This document shows, piece by piece, positions 6,718 through 15,282 of a stretch of 35,429 nt of DNA. The position numbers and the translations under genes were made by a program. The notes under the pieces were generated by a model that worked only from the letters and a program-made list of their open reading frames with translations, was not told the DNA's origin and searched no databases. The stretch comes from Candidatus Woesearchaeota archaeon (GTDB lineage Archaea > Nanobdellota > Nanobdellia > Woesearchaeales > ARS49), in assembly GCA_026394935.1 (NCBI GenBank), contig JAPLZR010000081.1, forward strand, positions 4,178 to 39,606, read 5' to 3'. The first letter of the stretch is position 1; the number at the start of each line of letters is the position of its first letter.

Positions 6718-8310
6718 ATGATAAACCACAAAACTGACAAGAACGTATTTTCTTTAGAGCAACGTACAGAGAAATCACTGATAGGAAAAGTATTGAACTT
6801 TCCTAAGAAAGTCTTGGCAACAGCAGGCCTTTTGGTTGCATTGTCAGGTATTAACTGCACAGTTGATCCAACATATACTCGTGGCATCGACCCCTTTGAT
6901 ATTCCCCGTGCAGATAGGCGTACGGCTGTTGATTACAAGTGCAAGAACATCGAATCTCTGAAACAATTGTCTGACGGTATTTTGGAATGCACGAGTTTGG
7001 GTGCTACTATTGGTTCTTATAAGGCTCCGGAAGCTCTTCGCAAGGAGGCAGGCGCTCTTGGCAAGGATGCTCAGGAATTATTCTCTATGTTTGAAAAACA
7101 GAACGACCTTGTTGCAAGGTTGAGTTCTTCAAGAATGGCTTATTTGCTTGTTGACAGTTTTGATAGAAACGTTGATTATGATTTGGGTGTCAAGACTGAC
7201 CCTGCTGAACTTGAAAATGTTAAGAAAGACCTTGCTGCTTTGCAGGAGTCTATTAAGAATTTGGATTTTGAAAAGCGCCAGAAGTTTTTGTCTGCTTTCA
7301 AGCGTGTTAAGTCTAAAGATGAATTTGAACGCATGTTGAAGTTTAACAGGGAAGGTCTCGACGATGTAGACCGTATGTTAAGGGCTACGGCTGATATAGA
7401 GACAATCGAAGGCTATCTCGGTCTTGTGGACAGCGCAAATCACATTAGTGCTGAAATTTTGAAGTCCCAGACCGGTTTTGACCAGTACGGTAAAGCTAAG
7501 GGTGAGGGAAGGTTTGTTTTGGACGAATTGCTCGGCCAGAAAGTTACTGATATTATTACTGAAAAAAGCGTTTTTGCTGATGTTTACAAGGATCCTCAGG
7601 ATCTTGTAGGTAAAAGCTTGAGAAGCGTTTATGAGGAATTGCTTGGCCAGATTGAATTGGAAGCAAGGGAATCAAGCCCTGAAAGCATGCACAGGATTTG
7701 CAACAAGTATCTTGCTGCTGCTTTGAGTATGGCTTGCGAAGCTCATAAGGTCGAGTATTCAGATCCTAAGACAAAGACCAGTGGTCGTTTGATTAGCGAT
7801 GAGCAGTATCAGGCAATCGTAAGGATTATGGTTGATGATGCTCTCTCTGCATTTGAGAAATCTGGAAAACAAGCTCATGATGGCAGCGTCAGTCTTGGTA
7901 AGATTTTGGAATCAATACTTCCGTTGTACAGCTTTGCTGTTCCTTTTGATGTTGGAAGGACTGCTTTGAGCAGGGACCACAAGTCTCCTGAACAAGAAGT
8001 TCCTTCTCTTGCAATGCGCGAGATGCTTGCTTACGGCAACCGCATCAATAATGGTTTTATGACTAGAGATAATTTTGTAGGAAGTGCTCACGGCAGGCGT
8101 GCTGAATTCTATTCTGCTATTGCGTCAAGCCTTGCTCAGGCAGGTGTTGTTGCAGGTAGCGCAGCTTACAATATTGCTGGCATTCATTCAATGTTATACA
8201 CTGCTTTCCCTAAGACATTCCCTCAGTTGGGTCCTGAGAAAACGCAGCATTACAATCCTGTTACGCAGGGCGGAGAAGAAGGAGGTCCTGACATAGGTCC
8301 TAAAAAATGA
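6718..8310 (+). CDS. Membrane-anchored or exported helical protein, unknown function
   Basis: The family is not recognised. ATG 6718 follows GGGGTG at a suitable distance; an in-frame GTG at 6706 lies inside that site. The protein has 530 residues. A basic N-terminus (about 1-32) is followed by a hydrophobic segment ATAGLLVALSGINC, so it is probably exported or anchored. The Cys at its end lacks a good lipobox. Residues 60-430 are charged and mostly alpha-helical with Leu heptads. A second weakly hydrophobic stretch lies near the C-terminus (SSLAQAGVVAGSAAYNIAG), and the tail is Gly/Pro-rich. The stop overlaps the start of the giant surface protein (ATGA), so the two are coupled and may act together at the envelope. 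Confidence 0.75.
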   Translation: MINHKTDKNVFSLEQRTEKSLIGKVLNFPKKVLATAGLLVALSGINCTVDPTYTRGIDPFDIPRADRRTAVDYKCKNIESLKQLSDGILECTSLGATIGSYKAPEALRKEAGALGKDAQELFSMFEKQNDLVARLSSSRMAYLLVDSFDRNVDYDLGVKTDPAELENVKKDLAALQESIKNLDFEKRQKFLSAFKRVKSKDEFERMLKFNREGLDDVDRMLRATADIETIEGYLGLVDSANHISAEILKSQTGFDQYGKAKGEGRFVLDELLGQKVTDIITEKSVFADVYKDPQDLVGKSLRSVYEELLGQIELEARESSPESMHRICNKYLAAALSMACEAHKVEYSDPKTKTSGRLISDEQYQAIVRIMVDDALSAFEKSGKQAHDGSVSLGKILESILPLYSFAVPFDVGRTALSRDHKSPEQEVPSLAMREMLAYGNRINNGFMTRDNFVGSAHGRRAEFYSAIASSLAQAGVVAGSAAYNIAGIHSMLYTAFPKTFPQLGPEKTQHYNPVTQGGEEGGPDIGPKK

Positions 8311-11300
8311 AAAAGTTACTATTAGCGATTTTGGTATTATTGGCGATTCCAATCGTCAGTGCTTATGTTGATGTTACTTACATTGCTGACCAGGCTAACG
8401 TTAATGCTACGGCTTACAATTGCCTTGATGCAACTTGTGACAGTGTTGGTCCTTTCTCAGGTCAGATTATAAAAGGTCCTTATGCTGCTGATGGCAGGAT
8501 TGTTGTTCGTTATCCTGATGTCAGGAACACTTTTGATTATGCTGTATTTTTTGTAAGCAAGGGATACAGGCCTTATGTAGTTAAAGCCAGTTGGAATACT
8601 GCTGGAGTTCCAGGCGCTGGTGCTCCTGTTTCATCTAATGTTTACTTTACCAAGTACCCGGTTGTTTGCCGTGCTACTGTAAGCGAGCTGAATTTTGTTA
8701 ATGAATTGCAGCCGAACATTCCTTTGGTTGTTAATACTAATGCAAAGCTTGACGCAAGTACTGCAAGCGCTTTCCAGTTTGTTGCTAACAAGGTTGGATT
8801 TATTCCTCCTCAGTTCATGCAGGAATTTTATGGTGCTGATACTATTGTCAAGATTGAAGTTTTGAAGAACAATGTTGTTGTTCACAATCAACAGAGGGAA
8901 TTCAGTGCTGTTAAAGGCAATTCTTTGATTGCTGAAAGCTCTGTTCCTGTAAGCTTTACTTATCTTCCTGCTGAAACAGGAAACTTTTTGGTTCGTGTTA
9001 CTGCACAAATCGTGGATGACCAGTGCGACCGTTATGAAGATTCTAATGCTCAGGGCGCGTTTACTGTTTTGCAGTCTGCTCCTCAGAGCCAGTTCTATAC
9101 TATACTTAACCAGCTGACTGTTAATGATACTTATCCAAGGATTGGTCAGACTGTTTTGGTTTCTTATAACAAGATTACAAACCACGCAGATGGTGTTACA
9201 GGTCCGTATACGCCTGTTCAGACAGATATTGAATACGTTGTCAAGAACGGTGCAACAACTGTTTTCAGCAAAACTGAGACCTTGTTCGCAAACCCGGACT
9301 CTATAGCGCCTGTTACATACTCGTTTGTTTTTACTCCAACAACTGCAGGTGTTTATACTGTTACAGTTAAAGGCAAGGCAAATTCTGCTTTGACTACAAC
9401 TAATGCAGAGATTACTGATGAAGAGAGTTTGCAGTTGAATGTTTTGGGAGATCTTTCCTATAATGTCTATTTTAATGTAAGAAGTTCTGCAGACGGCAAT
9501 GGTATTGGTGCTGCTTCTGTGGCTTTGGGCAGTTTTGAAGCTAAGGCAACAGATGCTCAGGGTCAGGTTGTTTTTGACTCAATTCCTGAGGGAACTTACA
9601 CTTATACTATTAGCGCATCTAACTTTGGTTCAAAGAGGGGCTCTGTTGATGTGACTTCAGACAAAACTATTGCTGTAGTCTTGCATCCTGGTGCTAATGA
9701 ATCAGAAGCTAACATGCCTCCTTGGATGAATTTGCCTGACAGCATTCAGTTCCAGGCAGGTACTTCAAGTTCGTTTAATTATCATACTTATGTTCGTGAT
9801 GAGCAGGATTCTGACAGCGACCTTGTTTTGAGTGTTACTGGCGGAAATTCAACTGTTGAAGTTGTAATTGACCAGCTTTCTGGCTTGGTTACATTCAGCG
9901 CTCCTGCTTCATTTACTGGTCAGGAAACCATATCCTTCATGTTGAAGGATACTCAGGGTGCTACTGCTAGAGATCGTGTTGTTGTTAACGTTCAGTCTTA
10001 TGCTGAAGCTCCTAATAGTTTGGCTTTGGATGAAGCAACAGTTACTATTAATGAAGATTCTACTGCTGTGAGATATTTGAACTTGAGAGACTACGTCTCT
10101 GACGCAGATACTCCTGTTGAGAATCTTGTTTTCAATGTTATTTCAGTCACTCCAAGCTCTCTTGCAACTGCTCGTGTTGAGGACAAGTATTTGTCTGTTT
10201 ACCCGAAGCAGGACCAGAATGGCAATGGCGTGATTAACGTCAGTGTTACAGATGGCAGTGTTATTGCTTATTCAAGCATTGATTTGAGTGTTACTCCTGT
10301 TAACGATGCTCCTGTTGTTATTTCAACTCCAAGCATACACATTAATGAGAGTACTACTTTTGTTTTGAACTTGTCAACTGTCTTTAAGGATGTTGATGAT
10401 GTTTCATTGACTTACACTGTTACTCCGACGTTGAATGTTGGCTTTATGATTGACAATGCAGCTCCAAGTTTGACCATTATGCCTGAATTTAATATTAATG
10501 GTACAAGAACTTTCAATGTTACTGCTACTGACCCTGGAAGGCTTTCAGCAAAGGTTACTGCGCAATTATTCCTTGGCTTTGTTGATGATGCGCCGTTCTT
10601 TAATTCAGTGATTCCAAATATTAATACTTACGAGGAAGTGCCTAACAGCATTGACTTGACTCCTTTCGAGAATGATCCTGAGGAAGGTCCTGGTGCTAAT
10701 GGCAACACTTTGAATTGGAAGATGCAGTTTGCAAACCAGAGCAATATGACTCCGGTTAATGTTTTGAGCAATGCTTTGTTCACTGCAACTCTTAACTCAA
10801 CCACAGATTACTTGCTTGTAGTTCCTAAAGCAAATGCAACTGGTAGTGATAATATTACTTTGTACTTGTTTGACGGCACTGGCAGGAATGCGTCGCAGAA
10901 CATCAGTATTACAATATTGAACGTTAACGATGCTCCTGTATTTGTTAACTTGTCTGACAAGACTGGCGAAGCAGGTATTGTGTTCACCTATCAGGTTAAT
11001 GCGACTGATGTTGATCCGACAAATGATACTTTGACTTTCAGCCTTGTTAATGTGACTCCTGCTCTTTCAGGATTTGCGATTAACAGCTCTGGAATGATTA
11101 ATTTCACTCCGTCAGCTAATGGCTTGTTCAATGTTACTTTGTCTGTCTGCGATAACTTCAATGCGTGCACTAACGGAACTTTCAAGTTGAACTTGAGCGA
11201 TATTTCAGCTCCTGTTGCTGCTAATGAAGTCACTCCTGCAAACCCGAGCATTTACGTTTTCAATGCGAGCTATACTTGGGGTATTAACTGGACTGACAAC

Positions 11301-14045
11301 GTGAATGTTTCAAATGTCACTTTCCAGCTTAGTGGAACTAATTATACTAACGTGACTCAGAACAGTACGTTCTACAATATTACATTGCAGAATCTTGCTG
11401 CTGGCAATTATACTTACAGATGGTTTGCTCGTGATTCAGCTAATAACCTGAACAGCACAAACTCATCTAACTTTACTATTTTGCCTGCTAACAGCTCATT
11501 GAATTTGACTTTGAACGGTACTGCTGGCAACATTTCAGTTGCTCAGAACAGTGTTGTTCCTATTGTTGCAAACTTGACAAGCAATACCGGCAATGTTTCA
11601 TTGTACAGAAATGGTGCTTTGATTGGTAGTGGTGCTTCACCTTTGAGTGTTAACCAGACTTTCAATGCTTCAGGACCGTACAATATAACTGCGACATATG
11701 CAGGAAACCAGAATTACACTGCTGCTTCAACTACATACTTTGTTAATGTTCAGGATACAACTGCGCCTTCATTTGGCTCTCAGTTGGTAAGTCCTTTGTC
11801 GCCTGCTACGTATACTTCATTGTACACGTTTGGCGTTGTTGTTACAGACAATGTTGCTGTTGGCACTGTGAAGCTTGAATTGGACAATTCAACTAATTCA
11901 ACTGCAACACAAGTTGGCAATTCAAGCACTTATCAGGTCAACTTAACATCTTTGACAGTTGGCAACCACACTTACAAATGGTTTGCGAATGATACTTCAA
12001 ATAACTTGAACAGCACTTCAAGCGCTAATTATACAGTTACTCAGGGCACTCCTGTTATTGATTTGTTAATTAACGGTGTTGCTGGAAACGTTACTGCTCA
12101 GGCTGGAAACATATCAATGCTTGCTAACGTTACCAATCCTGCAGGTGGTTTTGTAAACTTGTATGTGAACGGAACTCAGGTAACTAACGGAACGTCTCCG
12201 TTGAATTACAGCAACTTGTTTAACGGTACTGCATCATTTACTATTCCGATTACTGCAATCTTCCCAGGCAACACTAACGTGTCTGCTGGTCAGATTACAA
12301 GGTATTTGACTGTTGTGCCTACTATAGCGATAACAAACATTAGTCCTGCGAGTGGCGCTTCATTTAATTACAGTAATTTCCAGATGAACGTTACTACATC
12401 TGCAGTTACAACCTGCAGTTGGGACTTTAATGACGTTGCTCAGGGTAATATGGGTCATAATTTCACGACTTCAGATGGTTTGAATCATGTTGCAAACATT
12501 ACTGGTTTGACTCTTGGTTCAAAAAATGTTTCTGTTGCGTGCAACAGCCAGAACTCTGCTCAGAATACTGATTTGACGTACAGTGTGCAGAACATATTGG
12601 ACGGAAGCACTTTGGTTGGCACTAACACGATTAACAGCACTATTATGAAGTCTAGCACGATTAATGCCAGCACTCTTTTGAGTGATGTTGGTTTTAGCAA
12701 CACGTTGACAAACGTTACTGCTTCAAACTCAACTATTGACAATTCAGTGTTGACCAACTGTGTCATCAGCAATGCGACTGTTTTGACTATTAATGCTTCA
12801 AACTGCAATTTGGCTAATGGTTTCTATGATCCGAGTGATTTGACTGGAAGCAATATTCAGTCAAGCAATGTAAGGAACAGCAATGTTACTTACAGCACTG
12901 TTTCAAACAGTTCGATAACTGGCAGTAATATTTTCAATTCAACAATATCTGGAAGCACAATTGTAAACAGTACTTTCAGCAACGCTAACGTTACAAACGC
13001 AAACATCACAAACAACGTGATTTACAGTGGTACGATAACTGTTGGCAGTTATCCTCCTTACAATGCATCTCAAAATGGTACTGCGAACTTGTCTCAGATA
13101 GTTCCTGTTGCTCCTGTTGCAAGCTTTACAATAAGCAGCACCAGAACTCCTGGAAGTACTTTGACGTTCACAAGTACAAGCACTGATGCTAATATTCCTG
13201 GTCCTTTGAATGATTCTTTGTTATACAATTGGACTTTCAGTGATAATAGCACTAATACATCTGCAAATGTTTCAAAGACTTATGCAAATATTGGTAGTTA
13301 CAATATAACTTTGACAGTGACTGACAGCTTTAGTCTTTCAAGCAATACTTCACAGACATTTAATATTGCAACAACGCCAACAACGCCTGATGTACAACCA
13401 TCTTCATCTCCAGGCCGCCATGGAGGACCCGGGGGGGGTAGTGGCGGTGTTAGTAGGATAGCTCTTACTGACGCGCCATTGGCTAAAGTCGTGTTCATCG
13501 GTCAGCCTTTGCAGTTTAGCAAGGACACGAAGCCTCTTCAGTTGCCTATGCTTATGCGCAGGGCAGATATGACTGCTGGTACAACTGAGTGGGTTTTGAA
13601 TGGTGTTTTCTACACTATCAAGAAAGGAGAGCACAAGCTCTTTGATTTGAGCAAGGATGGTGTTGCTGATCTTGATTTGGCGATTACTGATGTCAGCAGG
13701 ACTACTGCTAATATTGTGGTTAAGAATGCAGGTGCTCCTGAGGCTGTTGTTGCGCCTTTGTTGCCTTTGTTTAACTTTACTGCAACGCCTAAGGTTACGC
13801 CTAAGGTTGAGCCTGTTGTTCCTGTAGTTCCTATTGTTGAAGAGCCTAAGGCTGACGAGAAGATTGTTCCTGTTCAGGCTGAAGTTAAGGATGGCTTGTT
13901 TACAAGGTTGGGCAGGGCTTTGAAGGACTTGTTCACGTTTGAACTGTCTGCGAAGTCAACTGCAGTGAAGGTCGGCATCGTCGTAGGCGTTGTTGTGATA
14001 GGCCTTTCATCTTATCTCATCTTTGTTAGATGGGAAAGTTTTTAA
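8307..14045 (+). CDS. Giant cell-surface protein with cadherin-like, Ig-like, beta-helix and PKD modules
   Basis: This 1912-residue protein begins with a Sec signal peptide (MKKLLLAILVLLAIPIVSAY). Approximate order: N-terminal beta region 20-380; carboxypeptidase-regulatory-like domain 384-460; five cadherin-like repeats 470-967 with repeated NDAPV-type boundaries; Ig-like or fibronectin-like repeats 968-1337 with DTTAP and YTYRWFARD-type motifs; a pentapeptide-like beta-helix 1432-1575 (NSTISGSTIVNSTFSNANVT pattern); a PKD domain about 1604-1690; a Gly-rich hinge coded by a G8 tract near 1709; a Pro/Val/Lys stalk; and a transmembrane segment 1887-1907 with a short Arg-containing tail. N-x-S/T sequons are very abundant, suggesting heavy N-glycosylation. 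It is probably an adhesin or cell-contact protein. The ligand is unknown. Confidence 0.88.
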   Translation: MKKLLLAILVLLAIPIVSAYVDVTYIADQANVNATAYNCLDATCDSVGPFSGQIIKGPYAADGRIVVRYPDVRNTFDYAVFFVSKGYRPYVVKASWNTAGVPGAGAPVSSNVYFTKYPVVCRATVSELNFVNELQPNIPLVVNTNAKLDASTASAFQFVANKVGFIPPQFMQEFYGADTIVKIEVLKNNVVVHNQQREFSAVKGNSLIAESSVPVSFTYLPAETGNFLVRVTAQIVDDQCDRYEDSNAQGAFTVLQSAPQSQFYTILNQLTVNDTYPRIGQTVLVSYNKITNHADGVTGPYTPVQTDIEYVVKNGATTVFSKTETLFANPDSIAPVTYSFVFTPTTAGVYTVTVKGKANSALTTTNAEITDEESLQLNVLGDLSYNVYFNVRSSADGNGIGAASVALGSFEAKATDAQGQVVFDSIPEGTYTYTISASNFGSKRGSVDVTSDKTIAVVLHPGANESEANMPPWMNLPDSIQFQAGTSSSFNYHTYVRDEQDSDSDLVLSVTGGNSTVEVVIDQLSGLVTFSAPASFTGQETISFMLKDTQGATARDRVVVNVQSYAEAPNSLALDEATVTINEDSTAVRYLNLRDYVSDADTPVENLVFNVISVTPSSLATARVEDKYLSVYPKQDQNGNGVINVSVTDGSVIAYSSIDLSVTPVNDAPVVISTPSIHINESTTFVLNLSTVFKDVDDVSLTYTVTPTLNVGFMIDNAAPSLTIMPEFNINGTRTFNVTATDPGRLSAKVTAQLFLGFVDDAPFFNSVIPNINTYEEVPNSIDLTPFENDPEEGPGANGNTLNWKMQFANQSNMTPVNVLSNALFTATLNSTTDYLLVVPKANATGSDNITLYLFDGTGRNASQNISITILNVNDAPVFVNLSDKTGEAGIVFTYQVNATDVDPTNDTLTFSLVNVTPALSGFAINSSGMINFTPSANGLFNVTLSVCDNFNACTNGTFKLNLSDISAPVAANEVTPANPSIYVFNASYTWGINWTDNVNVSNVTFQLSGTNYTNVTQNSTFYNITLQNLAAGNYTYRWFARDSANNLNSTNSSNFTILPANSSLNLTLNGTAGNISVAQNSVVPIVANLTSNTGNVSLYRNGALIGSGASPLSVNQTFNASGPYNITATYAGNQNYTAASTTYFVNVQDTTAPSFGSQLVSPLSPATYTSLYTFGVVVTDNVAVGTVKLELDNSTNSTATQVGNSSTYQVNLTSLTVGNHTYKWFANDTSNNLNSTSSANYTVTQGTPVIDLLINGVAGNVTAQAGNISMLANVTNPAGGFVNLYVNGTQVTNGTSPLNYSNLFNGTASFTIPITAIFPGNTNVSAGQITRYLTVVPTIAITNISPASGASFNYSNFQMNVTTSAVTTCSWDFNDVAQGNMGHNFTTSDGLNHVANITGLTLGSKNVSVACNSQNSAQNTDLTYSVQNILDGSTLVGTNTINSTIMKSSTINASTLLSDVGFSNTLTNVTASNSTIDNSVLTNCVISNATVLTINASNCNLANGFYDPSDLTGSNIQSSNVRNSNVTYSTVSNSSITGSNIFNSTISGSTIVNSTFSNANVTNANITNNVIYSGTITVGSYPPYNASQNGTANLSQIVPVAPVASFTISSTRTPGSTLTFTSTSTDANIPGPLNDSLLYNWTFSDNSTNTSANVSKTYANIGSYNITLTVTDSFSLSSNTSQTFNIATTPTTPDVQPSSSPGRHGGPGGGSGGVSRIALTDAPLAKVVFIGQPLQFSKDTKPLQLPMLMRRADMTAGTTEWVLNGVFYTIKKGEHKLFDLSKDGVADLDLAITDVSRTTANIVVKNAGAPEAVVAPLLPLFNFTATPKVTPKVEPVVPVVPIVEEPKADEKIVPVQAEVKDGLFTRLGRALKDLFTFELSAKSTAVKVGIVVGVVVIGLSSYLIFVRWESF
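13431..13438 (+). repeat. Poly-G tract (G8) in the surface-protein gene
   Basis: Eight consecutive G bases follow CCC in an A/T-leaning gene and encode part of a Gly-rich hinge. Gain or loss of one base would cut off the stalk and the C-terminal membrane anchor. Confidence 0.9.
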
Positions 14046-14079
14046 TTTTTTGTAATTTCTTGACGTTCTTATTTTTTAA
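14038..14079 (+). terminator. T-rich transcription terminator region
   Basis: Several oligo-T runs (T5, T6, T6) directly follow the surface-protein stop, as expected of archaeal intrinsic termination. The A/T-rich promoter of the next gene begins immediately after. Confidence 0.4.
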
Positions 14080-14107
14080 GAAAATTTAATATATTTCAAG
14101 GTATTTA

Positions 14108-14461
14108 ATGACTATGATGACGCCAGAAGCACCAGCACAGAAAGTGTATGAGATTGGGGTTCCTCAGTTATATGCTGGGGAGAGAGAATACGCCTCAATC
14201 GCGACGGTTGTAGACAGAGCCATATCTGAAGGTGCAAGAATTCGCATAGACCTTTCTAAGGCAAGAACCGGTGTGCAAACTGAGTTTTTTGGTGCTCTTT
14301 GGAGTGCTTGTGTTAGGCATTATCCTGTTGAATTTGAAGCCGAACGCGCTGCTAAAGAACAAATTACTCTGATTTTTGAATCAACAACCTCGAAGGCATA
14401 TAGGAAATATCAGCAAAACTTTGATGGTCTTTTTGGTGTTGAAGTGTCTAGTACAGATTAA
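14108..14461 (+). CDS. STAS-like (DUF4325-type) small protein
   Basis: The product is 117 residues. The central part, IRIDLSKARTGVQTEFFGALWSA, resembles the STAS-like DUF4325 pattern: a beta-strand ending in D-L-S or F-x-G, then a helix containing FxGALW or FADELFG. Proteins of this family are found near signalling and defence proteins, but most have no known function. ATG 14108 is used. ATG 14114 or 14117 is possible, because the A/T-rich promoter (14081-14097) lies very close. Confidence 0.45.
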   Translation: MTMMTPEAPAQKVYEIGVPQLYAGEREYASIATVVDRAISEGARIRIDLSKARTGVQTEFFGALWSACVRHYPVEFEAERAAKEQITLIFESTTSKAYRKYQQNFDGLFGVEVSSTD

Positions 14462-14503
14462 AATGAAGTGCTTGAAGAAAAACAAGCTCGGGTTCTTTGA
14501 GAA

Positions 14504-15016
14504 TTAAGTTTTTGTGTGTTGTTTGGCTGGGCTTATTTCTTTTATGGTTATCGTGTATGGTTCGTAGTCCCAGATGTATTCTGGATTTTTTTTGATGAAT
14601 TCTGTCATGTTCATTTTCGTTAATTCTTTTTCTTGTTCGCTTAGGTATTTGTTGTATTCTTCCTGCGTCATTTTGTCTGTTTTTGGGCAGGCGTCTTTGT
14701 CCCAGCACGCTAGTAGTGTTTTGTCTTTGTTTTTGTTGTTCATGAAGAGGAATGGCCATATTTTGCAGTCAATTGGTCTTATTTCGTAGATTTCGCACAG
14801 GTGTGTTTCTTCGTTTAGGTATGGGCAGGCTAGTATTTTGGGGTGTTTTGTTTTTATCAGTTTTATTTGAAAGATGTTTCTTGAATTTTTAAATGGAAAG
14901 AACGTGTTGTTTTCGTCTTTTATTTTTGTTAGTTCTTCTTGAGTGAATATTGGCGCGTAATACGCGTCTTTTTCTTCAAATTTGCAGCAGTCTTTGCAGG
15001 CTTGGCATTGATTCAT
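14504..15016 (-). CDS. YkgJ-family cysteine-cluster protein
   Basis: The N-terminus MNQCQACKDCCKFEEKD has the CxxCxxCC cluster that defines the YkgJ family. Further on are CPYLNEETHLCEIYEIRPIDC and a later CWDKDAC, which complete the metal-binding set. These proteins are thought to hold zinc or an Fe-S cluster, and the function is unknown for most. The protein has 170 residues. A TATA-like CTTTTTATACC (minus strand, 15037-15047) lies about 25 bases upstream, so it can be transcribed alone, although it also follows the radical SAM and DUF6485 genes on the same strand. Confidence 0.85.
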   Translation of the reverse strand: MNQCQACKDCCKFEEKDAYYAPIFTQEELTKIKDENNTFFPFKNSRNIFQIKLIKTKHPKILACPYLNEETHLCEIYEIRPIDCKIWPFLFMNNKNKDKTLLACWDKDACPKTDKMTQEEYNKYLSEQEKELTKMNMTEFIKKNPEYIWDYEPYTITIKEISPAKQHTKT

Positions 15017-15072
15017 GCGTGCTGGGTGTGCTGGTTGGTATAAAAAGGTGGTTGTGTTGTTTTAGAATGAAT

Positions 15073-15276
15073 TTAATTTATCAGTTTTTTGTGTGCATTC
15101 ACAAATGCTTTGATGCTTCTGTCATATGTTTGTTCTGCTTCTGGCGGGAATAGGCACCCAGGTAATTCTCCTCTTTCGCGGTGTTCTCTTATGCATTTGC
15201 AGCACATTCCTCTGTTTGGGCATCCTGGGTATGTGCACGTGCAGTCTTTAAGGTTTATTTCTTTTTGGCATTCCAT
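15073..15276 (-). CDS. DUF6485-type cysteine-rich small protein
   Basis: A 67-residue protein with MECQKEINLKDCTCTYPGCP, then RGMCCKCIREHRERGELPGC and a YDRSI motif. This matches my recollection of the DUF6485 family, small Cys-cluster proteins of unknown function seen in archaea and anaerobic bacteria. Eight Cys residues suggest metal binding. It lies six bases after the radical SAM gene and is probably co-transcribed with it. Confidence 0.7.
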   Translation of the reverse strand: MECQKEINLKDCTCTYPGCPNRGMCCKCIREHRERGELPGCLFPPEAEQTYDRSIKAFVNAHKKLIN

Positions 15277-15282
15277 TTTGCA

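Noticed and set aside
7990..8200. The C-terminus of the 530-residue exported protein (MR-x-x-x-AYG, then a hydrophobic segment) recalls the kinase C-terminus (MRNAYG, then a hydrophobic helix).
   Set aside because: Only a few residues match and the spacing differs. Without a profile comparison, homology cannot be claimed.
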